Shown here: positions 24,016 through 31,924 of the stretch, one piece after another
Layout: the number at the start of each line of letters is the position of its first letter
How positions within the stretch are numbered: the stretch's first letter is position 1
NCBI GenBank assembly: GCA_003243255.1
Contig: QFQM01000020.1
Location: 1-38,561 of the forward strand
DNA: 38,561 nucleotides
Direction of reading: 5' to 3'
Source: Flavobacterium psychrophilum
GTDB taxonomy: Bacteria; Bacteroidota; Bacteroidia; Flavobacteriales; Flavobacteriaceae
The notes under the pieces: model-generated
Database searches by the model: none
The model's input: only the letters and a program-made list of their open reading frames with translations
Told to the model about the DNA's origin: nothing
Made by a program: the position numbers and the translations under genes

Positions 24016-25080
24016 ATGAAAACTAATTACTTCAATATCCAACGAATTTCCCTTTACAGCCTATTGGGAATCTTAGGATTGGCTATTACCTCCTGCAGCT
24101 CCTACCAAAACACTTCGTCACATGACAACGACGGCGTATATGGTTCTGTACCGCGCGATGCTAATGGCAATCCTGTATATACATATAATGACGGTAACGT
24201 AAAACAATACAGGGATGGCGAAAATTCAGGTCAGAATTATTCTGCCTATTTCAAATCCCTTCAAAACGAATTTCCTCTTCCGGAAGCTAAAGACACACTT
24301 AACGATGATGATACAGTAGTACGCACTCAGGGCTACACCGATAACAACTCTTATGCCGGTTGGGGCGAAGAAACCAGCAGCACAACCGTAAACGTTTACG
24401 GTGGCTATGGCGGCTACGGCTACGGAGGATGGGGCTATCCTTATTATGGAGGATGGGGTCTGTCCATGGGCTGGGGCTGGGGCCTTGGCTGGGGCCTTGG
24501 CTGGGGTTACCCATATTACGGTTACGGCTGGGGCTACCCTTACGGTGGTTGGGGCTGGGGTGGCTGGGGAGGCTATCCTTACTATGGCGGAGGTTACTAC
24601 TATGGTGGTGGCGGAGGCTATTACCACAACCCACGATCTACAGCATATTATGCCGGAAGCAGAGGACAGTACTATGGCGGCAGCAGAGCCGGTTCAAGAA
24701 CAGCTTATGCTAACAGCCGAAGCGCATACTATAACAGAAACAGCGTTAACTTTTCCCGAAGCGGCAGCAGAAGCATCAATAATGTAAATGGAGGCAGCCG
24801 ATTTAATACTGCAGGCCGAAATGCTACTACAGTAAGATCTACAGGCAATACATTTTACAGTGAAGGCAACACAAGAAATAACAGCAGCAGAAATTCGTAC
24901 AACAATTCTTCAAGAAGCAATAACTCTTACACTCCTTCAAGAAGCAGTGCTCCAACACGAAGCAGCAGTCCAACTTACAGCGCTCCGTCACGCAGTAGCG
25001 GAGGAAGCTTTGGTGGTGGCCGTTCCGGCGGTGGCGGAGGCGGTGGTTCACGCGGAGGCGGTGGAGGCCGTAGAGGATAA
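24016..25080 (+). CDS. Gly/Tyr/Trp-rich low-complexity lipoprotein
   Basis: A 354-residue lipoprotein with lipobox Cys27 (GLAITSCSS). Residues ~30-125 look ordered (YGSVPRDANGNPVYTYNDGN). Residues ~128-210 are almost wholly Gly, Tyr and Trp, with repeating GWGLGWGLGWGYPYYG-like units. The rest is Ser/Asn/Arg-rich and ends in a Gly-Arg tail (GGGGGGSRGGGGGRRG). Such aromatic-glycine stretches favour self-association or adhesion; a surface or cell-envelope role is inference. The reading frame is genuine despite long open shadow frames, because only it has a signal peptide. It precedes the porin gene, with a terminator between. Confidence 0.85.
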   Translation: MKTNYFNIQRISLYSLLGILGLAITSCSSYQNTSSHDNDGVYGSVPRDANGNPVYTYNDGNVKQYRDGENSGQNYSAYFKSLQNEFPLPEAKDTLNDDDTVVRTQGYTDNNSYAGWGEETSSTTVNVYGGYGGYGYGGWGYPYYGGWGLSMGWGWGLGWGLGWGYPYYGYGWGYPYGGWGWGGWGGYPYYGGGYYYGGGGGYYHNPRSTAYYAGSRGQYYGGSRAGSRTAYANSRSAYYNRNSVNFSRSGSRSINNVNGGSRFNTAGRNATTVRSTGNTFYSEGNTRNNSSRNSYNNSSRSNNSYTPSRSSAPTRSSSPTYSAPSRSSGGSFGGGRSGGGGGGGSRGGGGGRRG

Positions 25081-25092
25081 TACAATACAAGG

Positions 25093-25128
25093 TCCCCATG
25101 TTACGTTAAAACAACATGGGGATTTTTT
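25093..25128 (+). terminator. Rho-independent terminator after the Gly-rich lipoprotein
   Basis: TCCCCATGTT (25093-25102) and AACATGGGGA (25113-25122) form a perfect 10-bp stem followed by six Ts. It is only 25 bases before the porin ATG, so it may attenuate rather than fully separate the two genes. Confidence 0.9.
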
Positions 25129-25146
25129 AGCCAAAAAATCAATGTT

Positions 25147-26664
25147 ATGAAAAGATACATACTTTCTGCTGTTATTGCATTTTGTGCAACAGCATCTTAC
25201 GCGCAACAAGCACTTAACACTGCCGATAATGCAGTACGATATACTACAGATAATTTAACCGGAACAGCCCGTTTTAGGGGTATGAGCGGGGCAATGGGTG
25301 CTGTAGGAGGCGACCTTTCGGCAATGACAATTAACCCTGCCGGAGCAGCAATCTTTAATTATAATTCGGGTACAGTCTCATTATCTTCCTATAATGTAAA
25401 TAATAAATCGAGTTATTTCGGTAACACCGAAAAAGAAAACTACAATAACTTTGACCTTAACCAGATAGGTGCCGTGTTTGTTTTCAACAACAACAATGAA
25501 GCTGCTACATTGCGTAAGTTTACGCTCGGATTTAACTACGAAAACAGCAACAGCTTTTACAACCGTACTTTTTCGCGCGGTATAAATCCAACCAATTCGG
25601 TTGATCAATACTTCCTGAGATATGCTAATGGTGTAGGTAACGAAGGAGCAATTTCGTTAAACACGCTCAACAATGCCTATTTTGAAGACCTTAGCTACAA
25701 TGATCAGCAGGCATATTTAGGTTATAATGCATATGCTTTTAACCCAACTTCTGCTCAGGGCGCGCCTTACGAAAGCAACATTCCGCAAACTGGCAATTAC
25801 TACCAGGAAAATTACACCGCTACATCCGGCTTTAATGGTAAAGTTGCTTTCAACTTTGCGGCTCAGCTAAAAGAACGCCTGTATTTAGGCATTAACCTGA
25901 ACGCTCACTTTACAGACTATATAGAAAACACTACTTTTTACGAGAACCCAAATAATCCTTCGCCGTCAGGAATGCAGGAACTGCAATTTGACAACCAGCG
26001 CTATACATACGGAGGTGGCTTTTCATTCAATTTAGGAGCAATCTATAAAATTACCGATGCCCTGAGAGCCGGTGTTGCTTATGAATCTCCAACCTGGATG
26101 ACACTTCGCAATGAGGTTTCTCAGAGAATTGGCTCTTACTGTCCTGAATGTGAAGAGAACAGCACCGCAACTACTTTTGTTTTCGATCCGGCTATGGTTT
26201 TTGTTTATGACAGATATACCATTAAAAATCCGGGCAAGTGGACAGCAAGTGCAGCCTATGTTTTTGGCAAAAGCGGATTATTGAGTGTTGACTACTCCAT
26301 TAAAGACTATGGTAATACTGAATACAAAAGCAGTGGCTACAGTACAGTAAATAACCAGCTAAGCAGTACTCTTGGTGTAGCAAGCACTATCAGAGTAGGT
26401 GCAGAATACCGAATTAAACAGGTGAGCCTGAGAGCAGGTTACCGCTATGAGGAAAGCCCATACAAGACAAGCCGCGCCATTGGCGACCTTAACGGAGCTA
26501 CAGGCGGTATTGGCTACACGTTTGGAATATCAAGAATCGATCTTGCCTATTCATGGTACCAACGCAGCCATCAGTCGCAAATGCTGCCAACAGCTTTCCC
26601 TGACAGCTCGCGCATAAGGAGTACTAATAACAACATTACGCTTTCTTACACTATCGACCTTTAA
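25147..26664 (+). CDS. OmpP1/FadL/TodX-family outer-membrane transport protein
   Basis: A 505-residue outer-membrane barrel with a signal peptide (1-~19, ending SYAQ). The N-terminal hatch has GTARFRGMSGAMGAVGGDLSA followed by the family hallmark NPAG (TINPAGAAIF). Amphipathic strands continue to the end, which finishes NNITLSYTIDL. FadL-type proteins move hydrophobic compounds such as fatty acids or aromatics across the outer membrane. A CPEC pair (SYCPECEEN) near residue 335 may form a loop disulfide. It lies between the lipoprotein and rimO, each flanked by a terminator. Confidence 0.93.
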   Translation: MKRYILSAVIAFCATASYAQQALNTADNAVRYTTDNLTGTARFRGMSGAMGAVGGDLSAMTINPAGAAIFNYNSGTVSLSSYNVNNKSSYFGNTEKENYNNFDLNQIGAVFVFNNNNEAATLRKFTLGFNYENSNSFYNRTFSRGINPTNSVDQYFLRYANGVGNEGAISLNTLNNAYFEDLSYNDQQAYLGYNAYAFNPTSAQGAPYESNIPQTGNYYQENYTATSGFNGKVAFNFAAQLKERLYLGINLNAHFTDYIENTTFYENPNNPSPSGMQELQFDNQRYTYGGGFSFNLGAIYKITDALRAGVAYESPTWMTLRNEVSQRIGSYCPECEENSTATTFVFDPAMVFVYDRYTIKNPGKWTASAAYVFGKSGLLSVDYSIKDYGNTEYKSSGYSTVNNQLSSTLGVASTIRVGAEYRIKQVSLRAGYRYEESPYKTSRAIGDLNGATGGIGYTFGISRIDLAYSWYQRSHQSQMLPTAFPDSSRIRSTNNNITLSYTIDL

Positions 26665-26689
26665 TTTTCATCTTACATAAAGGAAAAGA

Positions 26690-26720
26690 AGCCGGTTATC
26701 TCAGGAGAACCGGCTTTTTT
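26690..26720 (+). terminator. Rho-independent terminator after the porin
   Basis: AGCCGGTT (26690-26697) and AACCGGCT (26708-26715) form a perfect 8-bp stem with a 10-base loop, followed by six Ts. Confidence 0.92.
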
Positions 26721-26776
26721 AACACCCTTTACCAAAACTTAGAACATTAAAGCCAACTCAAATAGAAATAATTGCT

Positions 26777-26784
26777 TAATTTTG
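26777..26784 (+). promoter_or_regulatory. -7 element for rimO
   Basis: TAATTTTG matches TAnnTTTG exactly, 19 bases before the rimO ATG. The -33 region has no TTG. Confidence 0.6.
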
Positions 26785-26803
26785 CACTCCAATTTTCAAG
26801 TAC

Positions 26804-28132
26804 ATGAGAACCAAATCGTTAAAGAAGAATAAAATCAATGTAATAACCCTTGGGTGTTCTAAGAACGTTTACGACAGCGAAGTGCTGATGGGACAGCTTA
26901 GGGCAAGCGGTAAAGATGTGACCCACGAAGCGCCTGCAGATCAGGAAGGTAACATCATCGTTATCAACACCTGCGGATTTATTGACAATGCAAAGGAAGA
27001 GTCGGTAAACATGATCCTGAATTATGTTGACAAAAAAGAACAGGGTATTGTAGACAAAGTTTTTGTTACAGGATGTCTTAGCGAGCGTTACAAGCCGGAT
27101 CTTCAAAAAGAGATTCCTAACGTAGACCAGTACTTTGGGACAACAGAGCTCCCGGGACTATTGAAAGCCCTGGGTGCCGATTACCGTCATGAACTTCTTG
27201 GCGAACGCCTTACCACTACCCCTAAAAATTACGCTTACCTTAAGATTGCAGAAGGATGCGACCGTCCGTGCAGCTTTTGTGCGATTCCGCTTATGCGTGG
27301 AAAACACGTTTCGCAACCTATTGAAAAACTGGTTAAAGAAGCTGAAGGACTTGCCCGCGATGGCGTAAAAGAACTTATACTTATTGCTCAGGATCTTACT
27401 TATTATGGTCTTGACCTTTATAAAAAACGTAATCTTGCCGAATTGCTTGAAAACCTTGTTAAGGTTGAAGGTATAGAGTGGATACGTCTTCATTATGCAT
27501 TCCCTTCAGGTTTCCCGATGGATGTGCTTGAACTGATGAAACGTGAACCGAAGATCTGTAACTATATAGATATTCCGTTGCAGCACATTAGCGACAATGT
27601 ATTGAAATCTATGCGTCGCGGTACTACTCAGGAAAAAACCACAAAACTGCTTAAAGAGTTCAGGGAAGTGGTTCCGGGAATGACTATCAGGACTACACTT
27701 ATTGTTGGTTATCCTGGTGAGACTGAAGAAGATTTCCAAATCCTGAAGAACTGGGTTGAAGAAATGCGTTTTGAACGTCTTGGCTGTTTTACCTATTCTC
27801 ACGAAGAGAACACTCACGCTTACCTTTTGGAAGATGATGTTCCTGCCGAAGTAAAACAACAGCGTGCTAATGAGATCATGGATATTCAGTCGCAAATATC
27901 ATGGGAACTGAACCAGGAAAAAATTGGCCAGACATTCCGTTGTATCATCGACCGTAAAGAAGGTGCACATTTTGTAGGCCGTACCGAGTTTGACAGCCCG
28001 GACGTAGATAATGAAGTGCTTATCGATGCTTCGATCGCCTATCTTAAAACCGGTGAATTTGTAAACATTAAAATTACCGATGCAACAGAGTTCGACCTTT
28101 ATGGTGTCCCTGCTGATTTAGCATCAAACTAA
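26804..28132 (+). CDS. rimO: Ribosomal protein S12 methylthiotransferase
   Basis: A 442-residue radical SAM enzyme that adds a methylthio group to the conserved Asp of ribosomal protein S12. The N-terminal MTTase domain binds a [4Fe-4S] cluster through Cys18 (VITLGCSKNVYDSE), Cys57 (INTCGF) and Cys91 (VTGCLSERY). The radical SAM CX3CX2C is Cys152-Cys156-Cys159 (EGCDRPCSFCAIP). The C-terminal ~70 residues form the TRAM domain (TFRCIIDRKEGAHFVGRTE). LGCSKN followed by SE distinguishes RimO from MiaB. It is monocistronic, with a -7 element before and a terminator after. Confidence 0.97.
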   Translation: MRTKSLKKNKINVITLGCSKNVYDSEVLMGQLRASGKDVTHEAPADQEGNIIVINTCGFIDNAKEESVNMILNYVDKKEQGIVDKVFVTGCLSERYKPDLQKEIPNVDQYFGTTELPGLLKALGADYRHELLGERLTTTPKNYAYLKIAEGCDRPCSFCAIPLMRGKHVSQPIEKLVKEAEGLARDGVKELILIAQDLTYYGLDLYKKRNLAELLENLVKVEGIEWIRLHYAFPSGFPMDVLELMKREPKICNYIDIPLQHISDNVLKSMRRGTTQEKTTKLLKEFREVVPGMTIRTTLIVGYPGETEEDFQILKNWVEEMRFERLGCFTYSHEENTHAYLLEDDVPAEVKQQRANEIMDIQSQISWELNQEKIGQTFRCIIDRKEGAHFVGRTEFDSPDVDNEVLIDASIAYLKTGEFVNIKITDATEFDLYGVPADLASN

Positions 28133-28141
28133 ATAATACTA

Positions 28142-28171
28142 AAGCTAAAGCCTGAAAACTTTAGCTTTTTT
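28142..28171 (+). terminator. Rho-independent terminator of rimO
   Basis: AAGCTAAAG (28142-28150) and CTTTAGCTT (28159-28167) form a 9-bp stem with an 8-base loop and a trailing T-run. Confidence 0.88.
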
Positions 28172-28196
28172 GTTTCCTCTAAATTCTGTATGTTTG
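28170..28196 (+). promoter_or_regulatory. Possible promoter of the small periplasmic protein
   Basis: TTG (28170-28172) and TATGTTTG (28189-28196) are separated by 16 bases, one below the usual 17-23. The TTG lies in the T-run of the rimO terminator. The ATG follows 19 bases later. Confidence 0.5.
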
Positions 28197-28215
28197 AATT
28201 TGTTAATTAAACGCT

Positions 28216-28602
28216 ATGAAACTTAAAGCATCTTTCATCCTTATTGTTTTCACTTTTTTATTCTCAACAGAATTGAGCGCACAGGTAGACCGACGTATTG
28301 CTCCTTCTCAATACAAACGTGACAGAAAAAAAACCGAAAAAGTAGATTTTGTACAACAATCTACAGATTATCTAGCTAAAGAACTTACACTTGATGATTT
28401 TCAGAAAGCGGCTGTAAAAGAAATTATTGAAGATGAAAGAGATAATATCATGGCTCTTAATAACGATAAAGACATCACTTCGGATGAAAGAAGAGAAAAA
28501 TTTGCTGCTATATCAGGAAAGATCTATAAAAAAATATTGCCTTTACTTTCTAAAGAGCAGGCTGATAAATATACTAAAATGGAAGAATCTAAAAAGTTCT
28601 AA
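28216..28602 (+). CDS. Small secreted helical protein, Spy/CpxP-like character
   Basis: A 128-residue protein with a signal peptide (1-~22, ending LSAQ). The mature part is charged and helical: LTLDDFQKAAVKEIIEDERDNIMAL, then SDERREKFAAISGKIYKKILPLLSKEQADKY. Paired LTxxQ-like and LSxEQ segments recall the Spy/CpxP periplasmic chaperone group, but the similarity is only in pattern. Function unproven. It is convergent with the radical SAM gene, with 10 bases between stops and no terminator seen. Confidence 0.8.
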   Translation: MKLKASFILIVFTFLFSTELSAQVDRRIAPSQYKRDRKKTEKVDFVQQSTDYLAKELTLDDFQKAAVKEIIEDERDNIMALNNDKDITSDERREKFAAISGKIYKKILPLLSKEQADKYTKMEESKKF

Positions 28603-28612
28603 AGTAACTTTT

Positions 28613-30820
28613 TTACAATACTAAAAGCCCGTAATCGCGTAAAGTGTTTACGGGTTTACTGTACCATAACAGTTCGAAGTCGTCAAGGCCGGCATCTTCA
28701 TAACTTTGTTTAGCTTTAGCAAAGGTCATTACCTCCTTACCCATTACTGCAGCTTTTTCAAGGAATGCAGCAAGCCACTCTCCCTGCTCTTTGTCCGTTT
28801 GTACTGTAAAGCTTTCTTTTTTATCATGAAAAGTCAGTGAAGCCGTTTCAAAGCTTCTCCCCTTTTTATTTTTTGTAAAATAAGATACTGATGGTTTCCT
28901 CCCAGTCCATACTATTTTTGCAGTAGGCTTTACATTAAAGTTATCTTCATCCTGAAGTACGTTATAAATATAATCATCTGCTATTTTGGTGCGCGGCACT
29001 TTGAACTCAAACCAATCCTGCAAATCGTAGTCAAAACAAATACCGTGCATATAATTGAAGAGAGATTTCTTAAGCCCGAAACTAAACTTGTCATGGTTAG
29101 CTCCTGATTTATCAACGTGCACAATATCATTATTAGCAAATGAGCCTATAGCATCCGTTTCTTTTAGTACTCCAAAATTCTCAGGGTACATACCTACCGG
29201 GCTATGAGCCGTCATAGCAAACTGATGCCAGAACCCCGACTGCAATATACCTGCCTCAAACATCTGGCGCACCATCTCAAGGGAATCGATAGTCTCCTGA
29301 GCGGTTTGTGTAGGGAACCCATACATCAGGTAAGCATGCACCATAATACCAGATTCAGTAAAGTTTCTGGTTACACGTGCCACCTGAGCTACCGTCACCC
29401 CCTTCTGAATAAGATCAAGCAAGCGGTCAGAAGCTACTTCAAGTCCACCCGAAACTGCAATACAGCCCGAAGCTTTCAGCAGCTTACAAAGGTCAGCCGT
29501 AAAACTCTTTTCAAAGCGGATGTTTGTCCACCAGGTAACAGCAAGATTACGACGCAGTATTTCCAACGCCACTTCGCGCATTAATGCCGGTGGGGCTGCC
29601 TCATCTACAAAATGAAAACCATTTTGTCCCGTTTGAGCTATAAGCTCTTCCATACGGTCAACCAACAGTTTAGCCGCAACCGGTTCATACACTTTTATAT
29701 AATCAAGGGAGATATCGCAGAAGGTACACTTACCCCAATAACAGCCGTGTGCCATGGTAAGTTTATTCCATCGTCCGTCACTCCACATGCGGTGCATTGG
29801 ATTCACTATCTCTATAACCGAGATGTACTCATCCAGCAGCAAATCTGAATAATCCGGTGTACCAACATCAGCCTGTTTGTAATCCCTGCATCCTGAATTA
29901 TCAATATATTTCACTTCCCCATCAATCAAAACGAAAGTACGTTTCAACTGATCGATGCTACGTTTGCCTTCAATATGTTCAATAAGGCATTCTACAGGAG
30001 CTTCACCATCATCCAGCGTAATGAAATCAAAGAATTCCATCACACGGGCATCGGTAAGCGAGCGAAGTTCCGTATTTGGGAAGCCTCCTCCCATCGTGAT
30101 CTTAACCTCCGGAAAATGCTGCTTTATATACTGTGCACTCCTAAAAGCTGCATACAAATTCCCTGGAAAGGGTACAGAAAAACCAACAAGTGTTGGCTTA
30201 ACTTCCAGCATACGCTGATGCAGCAAATTCAGTAGTATTTCATCTATATAAGTATAGGGCTGCTGAAGGCTTTCGTATAATTCATCAAACGAGTTGGCCG
30301 AACGCCCCAGCCTTTCGGCATAGCGGCTAAAACCAAAATGCGGATCGACACACTCGACAATAAGATCTGAGATATCTTCCAGATATAATGTAGCAAAGTG
30401 TTTGGCCTTATCCTGCGTTCCCATTGAGCCAAAAGCCCAGTCCAATTCCTCAAGCTGAGCAAAACGGGATGCTTCCGGTAGGAAATCCTCGCTGCAAATC
30501 AGATGCGACAACGTTGGATTTTTTCCCTGAAGGAACAACATAATCGAGTCAATAGTTTTCAGGTATTCGTCTTTAAGGGCTATAATTCGCTGAGAATTGT
30601 CACTTCGGACTTCGGACTTCGGACTTCCTTCTTCTATGCGCAAGAATAAATCCGTTAATCCCTGTTTTGAGAACAGTTTTAATATTACCTCAATACCAAG
30701 ATCCGCCTGAAAAGAGGCGATGTTTTTGGTATTCAGAAAACCCTTTAGGTAAGCCGTACCCGGATAGGGCGTATTGAGCTGCGTAAAAGGCGGAGTAATT
30801 AAAAAAGCTTTGGTATTCAA
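28613..30820 (-). CDS. B12-binding-domain-type radical SAM protein, function unknown
   Basis: A 735-residue protein. The N-terminal ~320 residues resemble the Rossmann-like region that precedes many radical SAM enzymes (ITPPFTQLNTPYPGTAYLKGFL; VGFSVPFPGNLYAAFRSAQYIK; ITMGGGFPN), though no cobalamin-binding DxHxxG is visible. The cluster site is Cys360, Cys365, Cys368 (HGCYWGKCTFCD), a CX4CX2C spacing instead of CX3CX2C. WTNIRFEKSF, VSGGLEVASDRLLDLIQKG and HAYLMYGFPTQTAQE match the radical SAM barrel. The C-terminal ~200 residues are unrecognised. Near residues 65-72 a 7-base tandem repeat encodes SPKSEVRS. The substrate is unknown; it is monocistronic. Confidence 0.85.
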   Translation of the reverse strand: MNTKAFLITPPFTQLNTPYPGTAYLKGFLNTKNIASFQADLGIEVILKLFSKQGLTDLFLRIEEGSPKSEVRSDNSQRIIALKDEYLKTIDSIMLFLQGKNPTLSHLICSEDFLPEASRFAQLEELDWAFGSMGTQDKAKHFATLYLEDISDLIVECVDPHFGFSRYAERLGRSANSFDELYESLQQPYTYIDEILLNLLHQRMLEVKPTLVGFSVPFPGNLYAAFRSAQYIKQHFPEVKITMGGGFPNTELRSLTDARVMEFFDFITLDDGEAPVECLIEHIEGKRSIDQLKRTFVLIDGEVKYIDNSGCRDYKQADVGTPDYSDLLLDEYISVIEIVNPMHRMWSDGRWNKLTMAHGCYWGKCTFCDISLDYIKVYEPVAAKLLVDRMEELIAQTGQNGFHFVDEAAPPALMREVALEILRRNLAVTWWTNIRFEKSFTADLCKLLKASGCIAVSGGLEVASDRLLDLIQKGVTVAQVARVTRNFTESGIMVHAYLMYGFPTQTAQETIDSLEMVRQMFEAGILQSGFWHQFAMTAHSPVGMYPENFGVLKETDAIGSFANNDIVHVDKSGANHDKFSFGLKKSLFNYMHGICFDYDLQDWFEFKVPRTKIADDYIYNVLQDEDNFNVKPTAKIVWTGRKPSVSYFTKNKKGRSFETASLTFHDKKESFTVQTDKEQGEWLAAFLEKAAVMGKEVMTFAKAKQSYEDAGLDDFELLWYSKPVNTLRDYGLLVL
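30602..30628. repeat. Heptamer tandem repeat inside the radical SAM gene
   Basis: ACTTCGG is repeated three times (30602-30622), followed by a partial fourth copy ACTTCC (30623-30628). On the coding strand it reads GAAGTCC units and encodes SPKSEVRS. Seven is not a multiple of three, so gain or loss of one unit would shift the frame. Confidence 0.9.
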
Positions 30821-30841
30821 AACAGACAGGGATTAAAAGTG

Positions 30842-30849
30842 CAAAAATA
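30842..30849 (-). promoter_or_regulatory. -7 element for the radical SAM gene
   Basis: The minus strand reads TATTTTTG, an exact -7 match 21 bases before the start codon. No TTG lies at standard spacing. Confidence 0.5.
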
Positions 30850-30915
30850 CGGGATATTTTTGGGATTTACATTGCGGAGGTATTTTGAGTATATTTACAA
30901 TAAATTAATGTCAAA

Positions 30916-31446
30916 ATGAGGAATTACTTTAGCCTTTTATTATTAGCAATAAGCTTTGCAGGATTTTCACAAGCTTCAGCTACTCATTATTTTGACATTA
31001 CAGTGAATATACCTTTTAAGCCTCTAAAAGATGTAGATTTTTACCTTCTAACCTACTCAAGTGGTGTACATCCTCAAGAATGCAATTACACTATACAGCC
31101 CTTGGCAGATTCAAAAACAAAAGTACATCTTGTAGGCAATTATTCTTACATTATAGGCCCTAAAGGTTTTTTGGGTACAATATGTATTGCTGTTAGGTCT
31201 CAAACGCATGCTGGTACTGAAGAAATACAAAATTACTTTATTGATATAGAAAAGGAAACAAATGTTAATGATGAGTTTACTTTAGAAATAGGCGATATAA
31301 AACTTGACACAATCGCCCCCTATATCACAGCATCTTATGTAGACAATCGTGTATTAATTAAATACGACAGCTCTGCGAAAAATCAAGCTGACACACTGTT
31401 AAGCAGGTTAACAAAATGGACCAAATTTCGAAAAATTAATAAATAG
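30916..31446 (+). CDS. Unknown secreted protein
   Basis: A 176-residue protein with a signal peptide (1-~21, LLLLAISFAGFSQAS). The mature part is beta-rich (FDITVNIPFKPLKDVDFYLLTY; FTLEIGDIKLDTIAPYITASY) with two Cys far apart and a basic C-terminus (KWTKFRKINK). I do not recognise a family. It stands alone between the divergent radical SAM gene and a small unknown gene. Confidence 0.7.
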   Translation: MRNYFSLLLLAISFAGFSQASATHYFDITVNIPFKPLKDVDFYLLTYSSGVHPQECNYTIQPLADSKTKVHLVGNYSYIIGPKGFLGTICIAVRSQTHAGTEEIQNYFIDIEKETNVNDEFTLEIGDIKLDTIAPYITASYVDNRVLIKYDSSAKNQADTLLSRLTKWTKFRKINK

Positions 31447-31510
31447 ACTAATTGCTCTTATCCAACATCCGCATAACTTCATTTTGTCATATTAATTAAT
31501 AATCAACTGA

Positions 31511-31545
31511 TTGTTAAGTATCAGGTAAGATTTTTAGTATATTTG
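31511..31545 (+). promoter_or_regulatory. Possible promoter of the 92-residue protein
   Basis: TTG (31511-31513) and TATATTTG (31538-31545) are 24 bases apart, one above the usual range. The -7 element is exact and lies 22 bases before the ATG. Confidence 0.55.
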
Positions 31546-31567
31546 CCGGTTCAAACCCCCGCTTAAT

Positions 31568-31846
31568 ATGAAAAAAATAATTAACCTGAACGGCACGCTG
31601 GTTGAACTCAGCAAGGTAAAGAGTATAACCGTAAATGCTGAAGGCTTTACAAATATAAAGTTACAGCCTAACTTTATAAAGATACAACTGGAAAGCAAAA
31701 AGGAGTATGTCTACAATCCTGAGAAAAGAACACACGAGCTGGTTGATGTCGAAAATGAAGTTTTAATCGAATACCCAAATACCGAATTCGCCTATAACAG
31801 TTTCCTTAGCCTGAAAGAAGTTTGGGAAACCGCTATCAATTCATAA
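31568..31846 (+). CDS. Small unknown cytoplasmic protein
   Basis: A 92-residue protein with no signal peptide or membrane segment. Its first half is beta-like (NGTLVELSKVKSITVNAEG; IKIQLESKKEYVYNPEKR) and its end is helical (AYNSFLSLKEVWETAIN). It has its own -7 element and lies 78 bases before bshC. No family recognised. The coding call rests on the promoter, the even codon use and the full-length frame. Confidence 0.7.
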   Translation: MKKIINLNGTLVELSKVKSITVNAEGFTNIKLQPNFIKIQLESKKEYVYNPEKRTHELVDVENEVLIEYPNTEFAYNSFLSLKEVWETAINS

Positions 31847-31924
31847 ACATGACGTATTTGATATGTCATTAAAAATGATATTGAAATTGTTTTTTCCGTA
31901 ATTTTACTGAAAATTTATACTAAA

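Noticed and set aside
24226..24787. Several long open frames on both strands inside the Gly-rich lipoprotein gene
   Set aside because: They arise because GGN/TGG-rich repeats lack stops in all frames. None has a signal peptide or a recognisable start region, while the chosen frame has both.
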